A stretch of 64,000 nt of DNA from Candidatus Gastranaerophilales bacterium (GCA_900769645.1 CAAGHI010000017.1:10262-74261), one strand, 5' to 3'; shown: positions 7,269-16,468, counted from the stretch's first letter. Numbers and translations: made by a program. The notes: generated by a model from the letters alone, not told the origin.

Positions 7269-8084
7269 ATGAAAATTCTCGTTACCGGTGCAAAAGGAAT
7301 GTTAGGGCAGGATTTATGTCCGATATTGGAAGATATGGGCGCATTTGTTATTGAAACAGATGTTGATACCCTTGATATTACAAATGCTGAGCAGGTGAAA
7401 GAGGTTTTGACAGCTCATCACCCTGATTTGGTCGTGCATTGTGCGGCTTACACAAATGTCGATAAGGCGGAAGAGGATTTGAAAACCGCTGAATTGGTTA
7501 ATGTGACAGGAACTGAAAATATCGCTGAAACTTGTGGAAAACTCGGAATTACACTTGTTTATATTTCGACAGATTACGTGTTTGACGGAAGTAAAAACGA
7601 ACTTTACAAGCCAACAGATATGCCAAACCCATTGAATAATTATGGAATGACAAAGTATGAGGGCGAAGAAGCTGTTAGAAGTCTTTGTGAAAAATACTAT
7701 ATTGCAAGAACCAGTTGGCTTTACGGATATCATGGCAAAAACTTTGTTGAAACAATGCTCAGACTTGCAGATAGAGCAGAGATTAATGTTGTTGATGATC
7801 AGGTTGGCTGTCCAACTTGGACGATTGAATTGGCAAACGGGATTGTAAAATTGCTCTCAAAACCTTATGGCACTTATCACGTTTGTGGTTCAGGAACAAC
7901 AAGTTGGTATGGTTTTGCAAAAGAGATTTTTGCTCAATCTGGGTTGGACGTAAACTTGAAACCTTGTACAACACAAGCTTTCCCACGCCCAGCAAAACGT
8001 CCTAAATTCAGTGCGATGGACAATGATGGAATTTGCAGAAGTTGGCAAGCTGCTCTAAAAGACTATCTGGAATTGAGAGCTTAG
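7269..8084 (+). CDS. rfbD: dTDP-4-dehydrorhamnose reductase RfbD
   Basis: RfbD reduces dTDP-4-keto-L-rhamnose with NAD(P)H to dTDP-L-rhamnose, the sugar donor for surface polysaccharide. The ~271-residue protein begins MKILVTGAKGMLGQDL, with AAYTNVDKAEED, ISTDYVFDG, LNNYGMTKYEGE (Tyr/Lys) and ARTSWLYGYHGKNFV, all typical of the family. I chose the ATG at 7269 over 7257 because GGAG lies at 7259-7262. It sits after the S23 element, so transcription from the rfbC promoter would have to pass the hairpin arms. The thymidylyltransferase rfbA is not in the window. Confidence 0.95.
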   Translation: MKILVTGAKGMLGQDLCPILEDMGAFVIETDVDTLDITNAEQVKEVLTAHHPDLVVHCAAYTNVDKAEEDLKTAELVNVTGTENIAETCGKLGITLVYISTDYVFDGSKNELYKPTDMPNPLNNYGMTKYEGEEAVRSLCEKYYIARTSWLYGYHGKNFVETMLRLADRAEINVVDDQVGCPTWTIELANGIVKLLSKPYGTYHVCGSGTTSWYGFAKEIFAQSGLDVNLKPCTTQAFPRPAKRPKFSAMDNDGICRSWQAALKDYLELRA

Positions 8085-8112
8085 ATCCAGAGCTAAAGTA
8101 AAAAATAAAAAT

Positions 8113-8139
8113 TAAAGTTTTTTCGATTTTTGTCGTAAT
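8113..8139 (+). promoter_or_regulatory. Weak sigma-28-like promoter candidate
   Basis: TAAAGTTT at 8113-8120, 11 bases, then GTCGTAAT. The upstream half matches the sigma-28 consensus exactly; the downstream half is poor. It is listed because three other genes in the window have a similar upstream motif. Confidence 0.3.
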
Positions 8140-8190
8140 CTAATACATAAATAGGATAGCAGAAGGTAAATTATACGGTAGAATGTAATT

Positions 8191-8514
8191 ATGTACGATT
8201 ATGAGCTCGAAAACGAAGATAAAGATTTAAAAAAAGTCGGTCTGGAACTAATGTTTATGACTCCTGAAAAAGGTGCATTTGAAAACTGGGTTACGGCAGT
8301 CGAGCTTGCCAAAATGGTTGAATTGCCGGTTGATATCGTAAAGAAAAAACTTGCGATTTTGAAAGATGCCGGAATTGTTCGTGTAAAGGGGATTAATCCA
8401 AAGTATTGGAAATTTGACGATTACAGTTTTCAACGTATGGACGAAGAGGACGATGTCTATAAACTCTTGTGCAGCTTTGATGATGTCGATTTTGATAAGT
8501 ATTTTTCGTATTGA
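8191..8514 (+). CDS. Hypothetical protein, probable winged-helix domain
   Basis: A 107-residue acidic protein. Residues ~32-72 (NWVTAVELAKMVELPVDIVKKKLAILKDAGIVRVKGINPKYW, given here as a span) have the helix-turn-helix-wing pattern of small MarR/ArsR-like domains: a recognition helix IVKKKLAILKDAG followed by a short wing. The flanks are very acidic (LENEDKD at the start, MDEEDD near the end), which is unusual for a DNA-binding protein and may serve protein contacts. The ATG at 8191 has no strong ribosome site. It stands alone between rfbD and a receiver-domain gene. The target is unknown. Confidence 0.6.
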   Translation: MYDYELENEDKDLKKVGLELMFMTPEKGAFENWVTAVELAKMVELPVDIVKKKLAILKDAGIVRVKGINPKYWKFDDYSFQRMDEEDDVYKLLCSFDDVDFDKYFSY

Positions 8515-8519
8515 TTTTG

Positions 8520-8598
8520 TTGCTATTCAGAATGACGACTTTGTAGTTATTTCTGTAATGAACTTATCGGCTTAACGTCTTAGCGCCTTATCGACTTC
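8520..8598. repeat. Single arm of the 8-bp-period repeat family
   Basis: After a TTCAGAATGACGACTTTG segment comes CTGTAATGAACTT and then an array. Read on the minus strand its units are AAGTCGAT, AAGGCGCT, AAGACGTT, AAGCCGAT. No opposite arm is visible to its left. Confidence 0.65.
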
Positions 8599-8627
8599 TC
8601 CCCCCATTTTCATGCTACAATAAATCT

Positions 8628-9020
8628 ATGAAACCAAGAATTTTGATAGTTGATGATTCAAATAGGTGGGTTTTGTTTCACGAATGTGCTGTGAGACAGG
8701 TTTTTGATAACAATGTCGAAATCGAAATCGCAAATTCAGCCAAAGAAGGCGTTGAAAGATTAACTGCGTCGATAGATGTACCTTACGATTTTATCTTAAC
8801 TGATATGCAGATGGAGCCCGATTTTTTACCGTTTTATGCCGGAGAATGGTTCATAAAACAGATAAAATTTTTTAATGAATATAAAAATACTAAAATCATT
8901 ATTATTTCTGCAGCCGAAAATATTAAACAAATAGCCAAAAACTATGATGTCAGCTATATTCCAAAGTACAAATGTAACGACATTCAATCATATTGTAAAG
9001 AATTATTAAAAAACGAATAA
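8628..9020 (+). CDS. Stand-alone response-regulator receiver domain protein
   Basis: A 130-residue protein consisting only of a receiver domain: ILIVDDSN (Asp9, Asp10), the phospho-acceptor Asp59 in FILTDMQME, IIIISA with the conserved Ser, and a Lys in the final loop (SYIPKYKC). A receiver without an output domain usually acts as a phosphate relay or binds a partner protein. No kinase is adjacent; the nearest is at 32456-34114. The insertion DFLPFYAGEWF after the phosphorylation site is longer than usual. Its partner is unknown. Confidence 0.85.
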   Translation: MKPRILIVDDSNRWVLFHECAVRQVFDNNVEIEIANSAKEGVERLTASIDVPYDFILTDMQMEPDFLPFYAGEWFIKQIKFFNEYKNTKIIIISAAENIKQIAKNYDVSYIPKYKCNDIQSYCKELLKNE

Positions 9021-9026
9021 AAAAGC

Positions 9027-9054
9027 TAAAGAATTCCTCAAAATCTGCCGATAT
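9027..9054 (+). promoter_or_regulatory. Sigma-28-like promoter upstream of a 44-residue protein
   Basis: TAAAGAAT at 9027-9034, 12 bases, then GCCGATAT at 9047-9054, close to the sigma-28 consensus TAAAGTTT-N11-GCCGATAA. The preceding TAAAAAAGCTAAAG is shared with the site at 36517. A TATAAT overlapping its end at 9054 offers a sigma-70 alternative. Confidence 0.45.
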
Positions 9055-9096
9055 ATAATTTGTTGAAAGGTTAGAAACCAAAAGGAGATACGAATT

Positions 9097-9231
9097 ATGT
9101 ACGGATATATTTCTTGGCCCGGAGTGTATAGTTTTAAAGAGGAACTTGGTCTGTTTCTTGAATATTGTAAAGAGCAGATTGATGAAGTGATGAAAAAGAT
9201 TGAAGAAACCGAAGACATTGTTGCAAAATAA
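9097..9231 (+). CDS. Small hypothetical protein (44 residues)
   Basis: MYGYISWPGVYSFKEELGLF opens this short protein; the rest is one charged helix (EYCKEQIDEVMKKIEET) ending in AK. A strong ribosome site AAAGGAG lies 9 bases before the ATG, a promoter-like motif precedes it, and a perfect 11-bp terminator hairpin follows. This complete transcription unit makes it a real gene despite its size. The aromatic, Gly/Pro-containing N-terminus plus a helix resembles small structural or membrane-peripheral proteins. I do not recognise it. Confidence 0.7.
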   Translation: MYGYISWPGVYSFKEELGLFLEYCKEQIDEVMKKIEETEDIVAK

Positions 9232-9260
9232 GTGTCTTAGCTGATGATTAAGGATATGTA

Positions 9261-9291
9261 AAGGTGGTAAAAAAAATTTACCACCTTTTTG
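9261..9291 (+). terminator. Rho-independent terminator of the 44-residue gene
   Basis: A perfect 11-bp stem AAGGTGGTAAA / TTTACCACCTT with a 5-base loop, followed by TTTTG. Its T tract follows only on the plus strand side. Confidence 0.85.
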
Positions 9292-9341
9292 TTTCTGATA
9301 TTTCTAATATTTTATTGTGCAAAATCCAAATTGCCTAAAAC

Positions 9342-9869
9342 TTAGTCAAATGGGATTGTAATAATGTATTCATTACCTTGGCGAACTCGTGTAATGTTCT
9401 GTGTATCAATATTTTCACCAAACGCAAAAGCCTGACTATATCTCATAATTTCTTGACCTTTACGAGAATTTTTTGCTCCGGCTGCGTTTATTATAACAGT
9501 GTTTCCGCTTGTTGAGATTTCAACATTTTTTTCATCGTTATCAAACGGGCGCAAATCAATTACAATTCTGTAGGCGTCTTTGTTTTTGTCAACTTTTACA
9601 AACGGAGCTGAGTCCATTTTTTGTGCTCGACGAAAATCCTTTTGTGCCATTCTGTCGATTTGTCTCTCTTGTTGTTGAAAAGCCCTGTCCATTCGTCTCA
9701 TCTGAACCATAGGGTCTAACATTCTTTTAAAGTGCCAATCCGCAACCACGTAAAACGCTGCAAATGCACCAAAAAACACCAACAAACCTACTAAAACATG
9801 TTTAAGCGCAGGGTGTTTGCACAAAAAGCAATCGTCAAATCCTTCGTGTCTGTAGTTATTTTCTTCCAT
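9342..9869 (-). CDS. Membrane-anchored alpha-crystallin/Hsp20-like protein
   Basis: A 175-residue protein with a cysteine-containing N-terminus (CFLCKHP), one membrane span at ~22-43 (HVLVGLLVFFGAFAAFYVVA), a charged linker rich in Met/Arg/Gln (~50-85), and a C-terminal beta domain from ~90. That domain (VKVDKNKDAYRIVIDLRPFD ... VEISTSGNTVIINA ... NEYIITIPF) follows the alpha-crystallin strand order. Small heat-shock proteins hold unfolding clients; an anchor would place that function at the membrane. The start has AAAGGAG upstream. It lies 157 bases after clpB on the same strand, which fits a proteostasis role. The Hsp20 call rests on pattern, not on a diagnostic motif such as the C-terminal IxI. 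Confidence 0.65.
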   Translation of the reverse strand: MEENNYRHEGFDDCFLCKHPALKHVLVGLLVFFGAFAAFYVVADWHFKRMLDPMVQMRRMDRAFQQQERQIDRMAQKDFRRAQKMDSAPFVKVDKNKDAYRIVIDLRPFDNDEKNVEISTSGNTVIINAAGAKNSRKGQEIMRYSQAFAFGENIDTQNITRVRQGNEYIITIPFD

Positions 9870-10026
9870 AATAAAACTCCTTTCTCGACTTAATTTTAGT
9901 ATAAAAACAAATTCGTGAAAGTCTATTAGTCGTTGAGGCTAATTAAGGTGCTAAGTGGAATTTAGATGCTTTATTTCTAATTTTCGCCTTATTCAAAATC
10001 TAAACTTATATATTGTTGCAGAAAGT

Positions 10027-12717
10027 TCAACCTAAATTCACATTAAATGTCAATTCTTTTCCGTTGAAATCAACAATTACTTTGTCGCCTTTTTTAAATT
10101 CACCTTCCAAAATCTTCATTGATAAAGGAATTTCGACAAGTTGTCGAATTGCACGTCTGAGCGGACGAGCGCCGTACAGTGGTTCGTAACCCTCATCTGC
10201 TAAGTGTTTGCGAGCAGAATCCGTGATTTCAAGTTCAATTTCTTGTTCTGCAAGTCGTTTTTTGAGCGAATTTGTCTGAATATCCACAATTTGCGTCAAT
10301 TCTTCAAGCGTCAATGCTTTAAACATAATAATTTCGTCAATACGGTTGAGAAATTCGGGCTTGAATTTTTGTTTAAGTGCGTGGTTCAATTCATCTTTTT
10401 TCTCTTGCTCAGATAGTGTTTTGTCAAGAATAATGTCACTTCCGAGGTTACTTGTCATAATTATTACTGTATTTTTAAAATCAATCAAGCGCCCTTGACC
10501 ATCTGTCAAACGCCCGTCATCAAACATTTGCAACATAAGATTAAACACGTCTGGGTGGGCTTTTTCAACCTCATCAAAAAGGACAACAGAATATGGTTTT
10601 CTTCGAACCGCTTCAGTCAGCTGACCGCCTTCTTCATAGCCGACATAACCTGCTGTTGCACCGACAAGCCTTGATATTGCCGCTTTTTCCATAAACTCAG
10701 ACATATCAATTCGAATAAGTGCATCTTCGTCATTAAACAGAATGTAGGCAAGAGTTTTGCCAAGTTCTGTTTTTCCAACGCCTGTTGGGCCGAGGAATAA
10801 AAAAGTTCCAATCGGGCGTTTCGGATCACGCAAGCCTGAGCGAGAAAGTCTGATTGCGTTTGAAATCTTGACAACTGCCTCGTCTTGCCCGATTACACGC
10901 TTGTGCATAACCTTTTCCATACCAATAAGTTTTTTCGATTCGTCCTCTTGGAGCCTGTTTACAGGAATTCCTGTCCATTTTGCGACAATATTTGCTATGT
11001 CGTCGCCGTCAACTTCCTCTTTAATCAGGCGTTTTTTGCCACTTTGAGCCTGTAATTTTTGAAGTTTTTGCTCCATATCAAGCATTTGGCTGTATTTTTC
11101 TTCCAGTGCTAAAGACATAGACGGATTTTTCTTGTTTAATTCTATTTGTGCTTTCAATTTTTCAATATTTCGTTTGATTGCGGCGGAAGAATCAACTATT
11201 TTTTTCTCTTTAAGCCATTGGGTTTTGAGTTTTTCAATTTTGTCATCTAAATCTGCAATTTTTTTGACAATTTTTTCAAGTTTTTTGTTTGATTCTGCGG
11301 TTTCGTCTTTTTCGAGTGCTTTTTTGTTCATTTCAAGCTGCATTTTTTCTCTTATAAAAATATCGATTTCTTCAGGCATGGTGTCGATTTCGATACGTAG
11401 CGCAGATGCAGCTTCGTCCAACAAATCAATTGCTTTGTCAGGTAAGCACCTGTCTGAAATGTATCTGTGAGAAAGCTTTACGGCCTCTACAATTGCGCTG
11501 TCCAAGATTTTTACGCTGTGATAACCTTCATATTTGTCTTTAAGCCCTCTCAAAATGCTGATTGTCGTTTCCACAGATGGTTCATCGGCTACTACGGGCT
11601 GAAAACGACGTTCCATAGCTTTGTCTTTTTCGATATATTTTCGGTATTCGTCCGTTGTGGTTGCGCCGATTACTCTGATGTTACCACGTGCAAGCATTGG
11701 TTTTAGAAGGTTTCCGGCATCTGCAGAGCCTTCTGATGAGCCGGCACCCATAATTGTGTGGATTTCGTCTATAAAAAGCATCAAGTCGTCGGCTTTTTCT
11801 TCAATCGCTTTGAGCACTGATTTTAGACGTTCTTCAAACTCTCCTCGATATGATGCACCAGCAAGCATTGCACCTAAGTCTAATGACAAAATTTTGTCAT
11901 TTTTAAGACTTTCCGGAACATCGCCAGAAATAATTCTTTGTGCAAGACCTTCAATAATCGCAGTTTTACCGACGCCGGGTTCACCTATAATTACAGGATT
12001 GTTTTTTGAGCGACGGTTTAAAATCTGTATAGTTCTTCGGATTTCGTCATCACGTCCGATAACCGGATCAAGCTTGTTTTTTGCGGCAAGTTCGGTCAAA
12101 TCTGTTGTGTATTTTGAAAGTGCTTCATTGTTCTTTGGTTTTGTAGCAGTCGTTGTTTTATTTGTCGAGAAGTTTGTTTCTTTTTGCTCCAAAAGTGGCA
12201 ACAAATCATTGTTTTCATCTTCATCAGAGGTTGTCTGATTAGGTGTTGCAGGGGAAATAGTTGTTTCTTCAACAGTTTCAATATTATTTACGACTTCGGT
12301 CATTTTTTCATAGAGTTCAAGTCTGTTAATTTTACTTTGTTCCCACAAAAAATTCAAAGTTCTGTTGTCAATTCTAAAAAGTGCAAGAAAAAGATGTTCA
12401 ATGCTAACCTGTTCGTCGCTACGTTTTTCAGCCTCTTCTTGCGCAACACGCATTAGCTTAATTGTGTCTGTAGAAACTCGAACGTCAGAAAATTTTCCAC
12501 GAGCATAATAAGCACGTTTTGAGATGTAATTGTTCAGTCTGTCGACTACAGAAGCGTCGATTAAGCCGACTCTTTCAAGCAAAATTTTGGGCAAATCGTT
12601 TTCATCAAGCAATAATGCAAGCATTATATGTTCTGGATTAAGCTCGGGGTAATTCCTTGCTACAACTATTGATTTTGCGGATTTTATAATCGCTTGAACA
12701 TGGTCGGTTAAAAGCAT
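10027..12717 (-). CDS. clpB: ClpB-type AAA+ disaggregase
   Basis: ClpB solubilises aggregated proteins with DnaK, driven by ATP. The 896-residue protein has a Clp N-domain (two repeats, residues ~1-145), a low-complexity Thr/Gln/Asn linker (~150-205), AAA module 1 (GEPGVGKTAIIEGLA, Walker B LMLFIDEIHT), a long coiled-coil middle domain (~410-540) and AAA module 2 (GPTGVGKTELGKTLAY, VVLFDEVEKAHPDVF). The long middle domain and the absence of a ClpP-binding loop (IGF/VGF) favour ClpB over ClpC. The linker is longer than in ordinary ClpB. AAAGGAG precedes the ATG. It is followed on the same strand by the membrane Hsp20-like gene. Confidence 0.9.
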   Translation of the reverse strand: MLLTDHVQAIIKSAKSIVVARNYPELNPEHIMLALLLDENDLPKILLERVGLIDASVVDRLNNYISKRAYYARGKFSDVRVSTDTIKLMRVAQEEAEKRSDEQVSIEHLFLALFRIDNRTLNFLWEQSKINRLELYEKMTEVVNNIETVEETTISPATPNQTTSDEDENNDLLPLLEQKETNFSTNKTTTATKPKNNEALSKYTTDLTELAAKNKLDPVIGRDDEIRRTIQILNRRSKNNPVIIGEPGVGKTAIIEGLAQRIISGDVPESLKNDKILSLDLGAMLAGASYRGEFEERLKSVLKAIEEKADDLMLFIDEIHTIMGAGSSEGSADAGNLLKPMLARGNIRVIGATTTDEYRKYIEKDKAMERRFQPVVADEPSVETTISILRGLKDKYEGYHSVKILDSAIVEAVKLSHRYISDRCLPDKAIDLLDEAASALRIEIDTMPEEIDIFIREKMQLEMNKKALEKDETAESNKKLEKIVKKIADLDDKIEKLKTQWLKEKKIVDSSAAIKRNIEKLKAQIELNKKNPSMSLALEEKYSQMLDMEQKLQKLQAQSGKKRLIKEEVDGDDIANIVAKWTGIPVNRLQEDESKKLIGMEKVMHKRVIGQDEAVVKISNAIRLSRSGLRDPKRPIGTFLFLGPTGVGKTELGKTLAYILFNDEDALIRIDMSEFMEKAAISRLVGATAGYVGYEEGGQLTEAVRRKPYSVVLFDEVEKAHPDVFNLMLQMFDDGRLTDGQGRLIDFKNTVIIMTSNLGSDIILDKTLSEQEKKDELNHALKQKFKPEFLNRIDEIIMFKALTLEELTQIVDIQTNSLKKRLAEQEIELEITDSARKHLADEGYEPLYGARPLRRAIRQLVEIPLSMKILEGEFKKGDKVIVDFNGKELTFNVNLG

Positions 12718-12864
12718 TTTTCACTCCTTTTCTTACAAAGAATTCTACTTTGAAAACCACTCTTTGCCATCATTCAATTGTTTGAGGTTTTGCAACTTTT
12801 GTTAATCAATGTTTGTTCGTCGCTCCCTACTTTGTAGAATGACGAGAATATTTTATTTGCAGAC

Positions 12865-14460
12865 TTAGCCTCTTTGCATCACTTTCTGCAACAGTCTATT
12901 ACTCAATTCCTTTGCGTATTCCATTTTGAATACTAAGTTCAAAACTGTGTAAACGCTGAAGCAAACCACTGCAACTGTGCCGATTTTAACCATTTCGAAC
13001 AATGCTTTTGACAGGTGAATATATTTGTCAAAACCAAGTGCGACGCCGTAACAAATTCCTAGTGTAATTACGCCTGCGATGCACATTTTGAACAAGTTTG
13101 TGAACAAACCTTTGTAATCCATTTTTACTTTTTTGTAAATCAATGCACCTAAAACACAAGCGTTAAATAGGGTTACAAGCGAAGTTGAAAGCGTAATTCC
13201 TCCAATTCCCATACCCATTTTGCTTATGAAAATAACGTTCAAAAGATATTTCAAAACTATTGATGAAAATGCAACAATAAACGGTGTTTTTGAATCATTA
13301 AACGAGTAATAAACCCTTGTTATTGAATCTCTGAAAACATACGGTAATATTGAAACGGACAAGAACCAAAGAGCCTCAGTTACCATAAATGTTGCGTTTG
13401 CGTCAAATGCACCTCTTTCAAAAATTAATCTGACGGCGTCCATTCCGACTGTCAAAATACCTATGATAATCGGAATTCCTACGAAAAACAGTACCCCAAC
13501 GCCTTTGTTAAAGTAGGTTTTAATCCCTTCCAAATCATTATCTGCAACAAGTCTTGCAAAAATCGGGAACAACGGAACCAAAAACGCAGTTACTAAAATC
13601 CCGACAGGAAATTGGAAAACTCTGTTGGCATACCCGATTGCTGTCCATGCGCCTTCTGAAATCGATGATGTGAAAAACATATCGACATATATGTGAATTT
13701 GCCCGACAGTAGAACTTAAAATCGCAGGGAATAAAAGTTCCATAATCTCTTTGAAATTTGGGTTATTTGTAAATTGAAAATTTGGTTTCCACAAAAAACC
13801 GAGTTTTCTAACATTCGGATACTGGATTACGAGCTGCAAAATCGCACCAATAGTCGTTGCCCAAGCAAGCGCATAGCCTTTTTGGTCGTTCGGGGCAGCT
13901 GCCACAACAACTCCGATTATCGCTGCACTCATAATTATTGGCGACAAATTCGGTAACATAAATTGTCTGTAAATAATCAAAATTCCGTAATAAATTCCGA
14001 CAATTCCGCCTATAATCAGTAGCGGAGTCATAATTTTCAAATGTTCTGCTGCCAGATTGATCATGTCTGCAGAGCCGCTAGAAATGATTAGCCCCATAAT
14101 TTGACGTGGAAAAATAAACATTATGACTGACAAAATTAAGAAAAATATAGTTGTTGCAGTCATAAATGTTGAATATAGCTTGTTTACAGCTTCTTGCGGT
14201 TTTTCTTTTAAGTCAGGTATAAGTTTTGAAAACACCGCAACTGTCGCACTATGAAAAGGTCCTCCTACTCCGCCAAGCAAAATCAAAGAGAGTGACGGGA
14301 TTTGATATGCGTAATAGTATGCGTCTGAAACAAGCGACGCACCATAGTAATTTGCGATTATAATATCTCTGATAAATCCGATGAGTTTGCTCACAATAGT
14401 TACGACCGCAATTACCCATGCGGCTTTTAGTACGCTCATTGATTTTGAATCTTTTTCCAT
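12865..14460 (-). CDS. murJ: Lipid II flippase MurJ (MviN)
   Basis: MurJ moves lipid-linked peptidoglycan precursor across the inner membrane. The 531-residue protein has about 14 hydrophobic segments and the family pattern: an N-terminal VTIVSKLIGFIRDIIIANYYGAS span (given as its segment), GGVGGPFHSATVAVFSKL, and charged residues in several membrane segments including GYANRVFQFPVGIL and IARLVADND. It belongs to the MOP exporter superfamily, and its length is normal. It lies upstream of clpB on the minus strand with a 147-base gap, so it may be separate. The protein looks intact. Confidence 0.93.
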   Translation of the reverse strand: MEKDSKSMSVLKAAWVIAVVTIVSKLIGFIRDIIIANYYGASLVSDAYYYAYQIPSLSLILLGGVGGPFHSATVAVFSKLIPDLKEKPQEAVNKLYSTFMTATTIFFLILSVIMFIFPRQIMGLIISSGSADMINLAAEHLKIMTPLLIIGGIVGIYYGILIIYRQFMLPNLSPIIMSAAIIGVVVAAAPNDQKGYALAWATTIGAILQLVIQYPNVRKLGFLWKPNFQFTNNPNFKEIMELLFPAILSSTVGQIHIYVDMFFTSSISEGAWTAIGYANRVFQFPVGILVTAFLVPLFPIFARLVADNDLEGIKTYFNKGVGVLFFVGIPIIIGILTVGMDAVRLIFERGAFDANATFMVTEALWFLSVSILPYVFRDSITRVYYSFNDSKTPFIVAFSSIVLKYLLNVIFISKMGMGIGGITLSTSLVTLFNACVLGALIYKKVKMDYKGLFTNLFKMCIAGVITLGICYGVALGFDKYIHLSKALFEMVKIGTVAVVCFSVYTVLNLVFKMEYAKELSNRLLQKVMQRG

Positions 14461-14557
14461 ATTTCCAATTTCTCACTTAAATTTTATTTGAATTTTGTAT
14501 CACATATTTTTTTGCAAATCTGTTTTTGTGCACAGTCTTTTGCAACGATAAAGCGTC

Positions 14558-16288
14558 TTACCAAGTGTATCCGCTTTCATCTTTTTTGACAAGTTCGACG
14601 TATAGCCTCAAACCTTTTCTTGCTGAGCTGGAATAGAATTCGTCTGAGGTAAATGTTACAGTATTTTTGCCTTGTTTAAGATATTTTGAAATATCTATTT
14701 CTACAAATCTTTTTGCCCCAAAAACCTCTTTTGGTAGCTCAAAGACTTGTTTTTGTCCGTTAATAGTAACGGCTATTGAATTTACGCCAAACTTGTTGTC
14801 TATAACAAGTTTAGCCTTTTTATCTTTTGAATAAAAACTTTGAGTTGCGCTCTGTTGACCGGCTTCTGTCGAAATAATCACAGGTTTTGTCGCAAGTGTA
14901 ATTCCGGTGTAGTAATGTTGCAAAATCTTGTCATACGAACGATGAAGTTCGGATCCCATAAATCCTGCACCATATTGGCTCATTCCGACGCCATGACCAA
15001 AACCACCGCCCCATGCGTGAACTGAAATTAGATTACCATCTTCATCTTTTGTGTTTTCAAATACGATATTGGCACTAGGCAAAGCTTTTCCGTCTTTTGT
15101 CATAAGTCTGCGGATTACAAGTTCTTTAAAGACTTTGTAGGTTTGGGAACGGGTTACAATCTCCATTTCCATAACTTTGCCGGAGTCTCCACGGCGAACG
15201 ACTTTTATCTCTACTAAATCGTCGAGTTTGTCACCTTTATTGAAGGCTGGTTTTACAAATCCTGTTGCAGATTGTGCTACAAGTGTTGATTGGAGTGCAT
15301 TTTTAAGCTCTTGTGCAGTCCAATCCCTTTCCCAACGGTAATAAGAAGATCTCATATCATAAGTGTCAGGACGAGATTTGTAGAAGGCGCTTGCTGCTTC
15401 TTCACTTTTCAATGAAGTTTGCGAAATTATGTCGGGTCTCGCTTTTAGGTACGGTTTTTCAGGAGCCGGAAAAGCTTTTGTTTTCGGATCAGAAAATGCA
15501 TTGGAATAGCTTTCTGTGTAGCCACCGGCGGTTGATGAATACTGTGCAACGATTAAATCCCAATTGTAAAGCGCCACAATCCCTTCGGTTTCGCCAACTG
15601 CCTGATTTGACAATGGACGTTCTGTGTTTGCACCAAAATAAACTTGGCTTGCGACGGAATCAACTACATCGTAATTTGTTGATGCTTTTGTACGAGGCGA
15701 GAGCACGTAATTTCTTGCTGCAACACTTTGAGCTTTCAAGGCTTCTAACCCAAAGCTGACAGGCATTTCGTTTGGTACAACACCTTTCAAATATTCTTCA
15801 ACTTCAATCATATTAACGAGGTTAAACGTTGTGTTTGTACATTTTTTGAGTTCAAAAGCACCGTGGTAAAGAGCTTGTTTGCCGGCACGTTTTAAACCTG
15901 TTACCCCTAAAAGTCCATAGTTGCTTGTGATTTGGACTGGACCTACAACTTTTTCAGGTTGAGTGCTTTCTGGTGTGTAAATATTGAACATACCGTCTTT
16001 ATAAGTAATTCGGATATTTTGGTTTGCGGGATAGCTTCCGATTAGAATTTTGTTGTCATAAATTTGAGTGTCACCAGTGCCAAAAATTGTTATGTCATTA
16101 TATTGGTAAGTTCCAAAGTTTGTTGTGCCGATTCCGACTCGAACAACTTCCGACGACGGAGCATTTTGAATTACGGCTTGTTGCGCGGCTTGTAGAGTCG
16201 CTGCCGGAATTACAGGCATATATTGCGCCTGTGTCGGGGCTATTGTCATAAAGCTCATTAATATTGAAGTTAATAATATTTTTTTCAT
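14558..16288 (-). CDS. SpoIID/LytB domain protein, probable exported peptidoglycan-modifying enzyme
   Basis: A 576-residue protein with a signal peptide (MKKILLTSILMSFMTIAPTQAQ). It has the SpoIID/LytB core: VEEYLKGVVPNEMP, FGLEALKAQSVAARNYVLS, and the glycine-rich HAWGGGFGHGVGMSQYGA. SpoIID is a lytic transglycosylase acting on denuded glycan; relatives without sporulation genes nearby are common in Cyanobacteria and related lineages. The C-terminal ~130 residues (YSKDKKAKLVIDNKFGVNS to the end) form a separate beta-rich domain. The protein probably acts in the periplasm on peptidoglycan. It lies 97 bases upstream of murJ on the same strand, a consistent cell-wall context. Confidence 0.88.
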   Translation of the reverse strand: MKKILLTSILMSFMTIAPTQAQYMPVIPAATLQAAQQAVIQNAPSSEVVRVGIGTTNFGTYQYNDITIFGTGDTQIYDNKILIGSYPANQNIRITYKDGMFNIYTPESTQPEKVVGPVQITSNYGLLGVTGLKRAGKQALYHGAFELKKCTNTTFNLVNMIEVEEYLKGVVPNEMPVSFGLEALKAQSVAARNYVLSPRTKASTNYDVVDSVASQVYFGANTERPLSNQAVGETEGIVALYNWDLIVAQYSSTAGGYTESYSNAFSDPKTKAFPAPEKPYLKARPDIISQTSLKSEEAASAFYKSRPDTYDMRSSYYRWERDWTAQELKNALQSTLVAQSATGFVKPAFNKGDKLDDLVEIKVVRRGDSGKVMEMEIVTRSQTYKVFKELVIRRLMTKDGKALPSANIVFENTKDEDGNLISVHAWGGGFGHGVGMSQYGAGFMGSELHRSYDKILQHYYTGITLATKPVIISTEAGQQSATQSFYSKDKKAKLVIDNKFGVNSIAVTINGQKQVFELPKEVFGAKRFVEIDISKYLKQGKNTVTFTSDEFYSSSARKGLRLYVELVKKDESGYTW

Positions 16289-16343
16289 AACCTAATTATA
16301 TGACAAAAAAATTTTTTAAGTCTTTTCAGAATGGCGACTTGTT

Positions 16344-16442
16344 TAAGTGAATAGGTGAATAAGTTCGTAACAGATGCTATCGCACTAAAGTATATTTTTG
16401 AGCGAAGCGAACTATATGAACTTATTCACTTATTCACTTAAA
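16344..16442. repeat. Short inverted-repeat element (word AAGTGAAT)
   Basis: The left arm has units AAGTGAAT, AGGTGAAT, AAGTTCGT and the right arm, inverted, ends CTTATTCACTTATTCACTTA. The ~55-base interior is nearly identical, in opposite orientation, to the one at 63935-64000. It lies between the convergent-side end of the autotransporter gene and the SpoIID gene start. Confidence 0.85.
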
Positions 16443-16468
16443 ATAAAGCCGTTTCGCTGCTTCCCTAA

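Noticed and set aside
11621..12238. Plus-strand 205-codon ORF opposite clpB
   Set aside because: Antisense shadow of conserved AAA+ coding sequence, with Ser-rich composition and no ribosome site.
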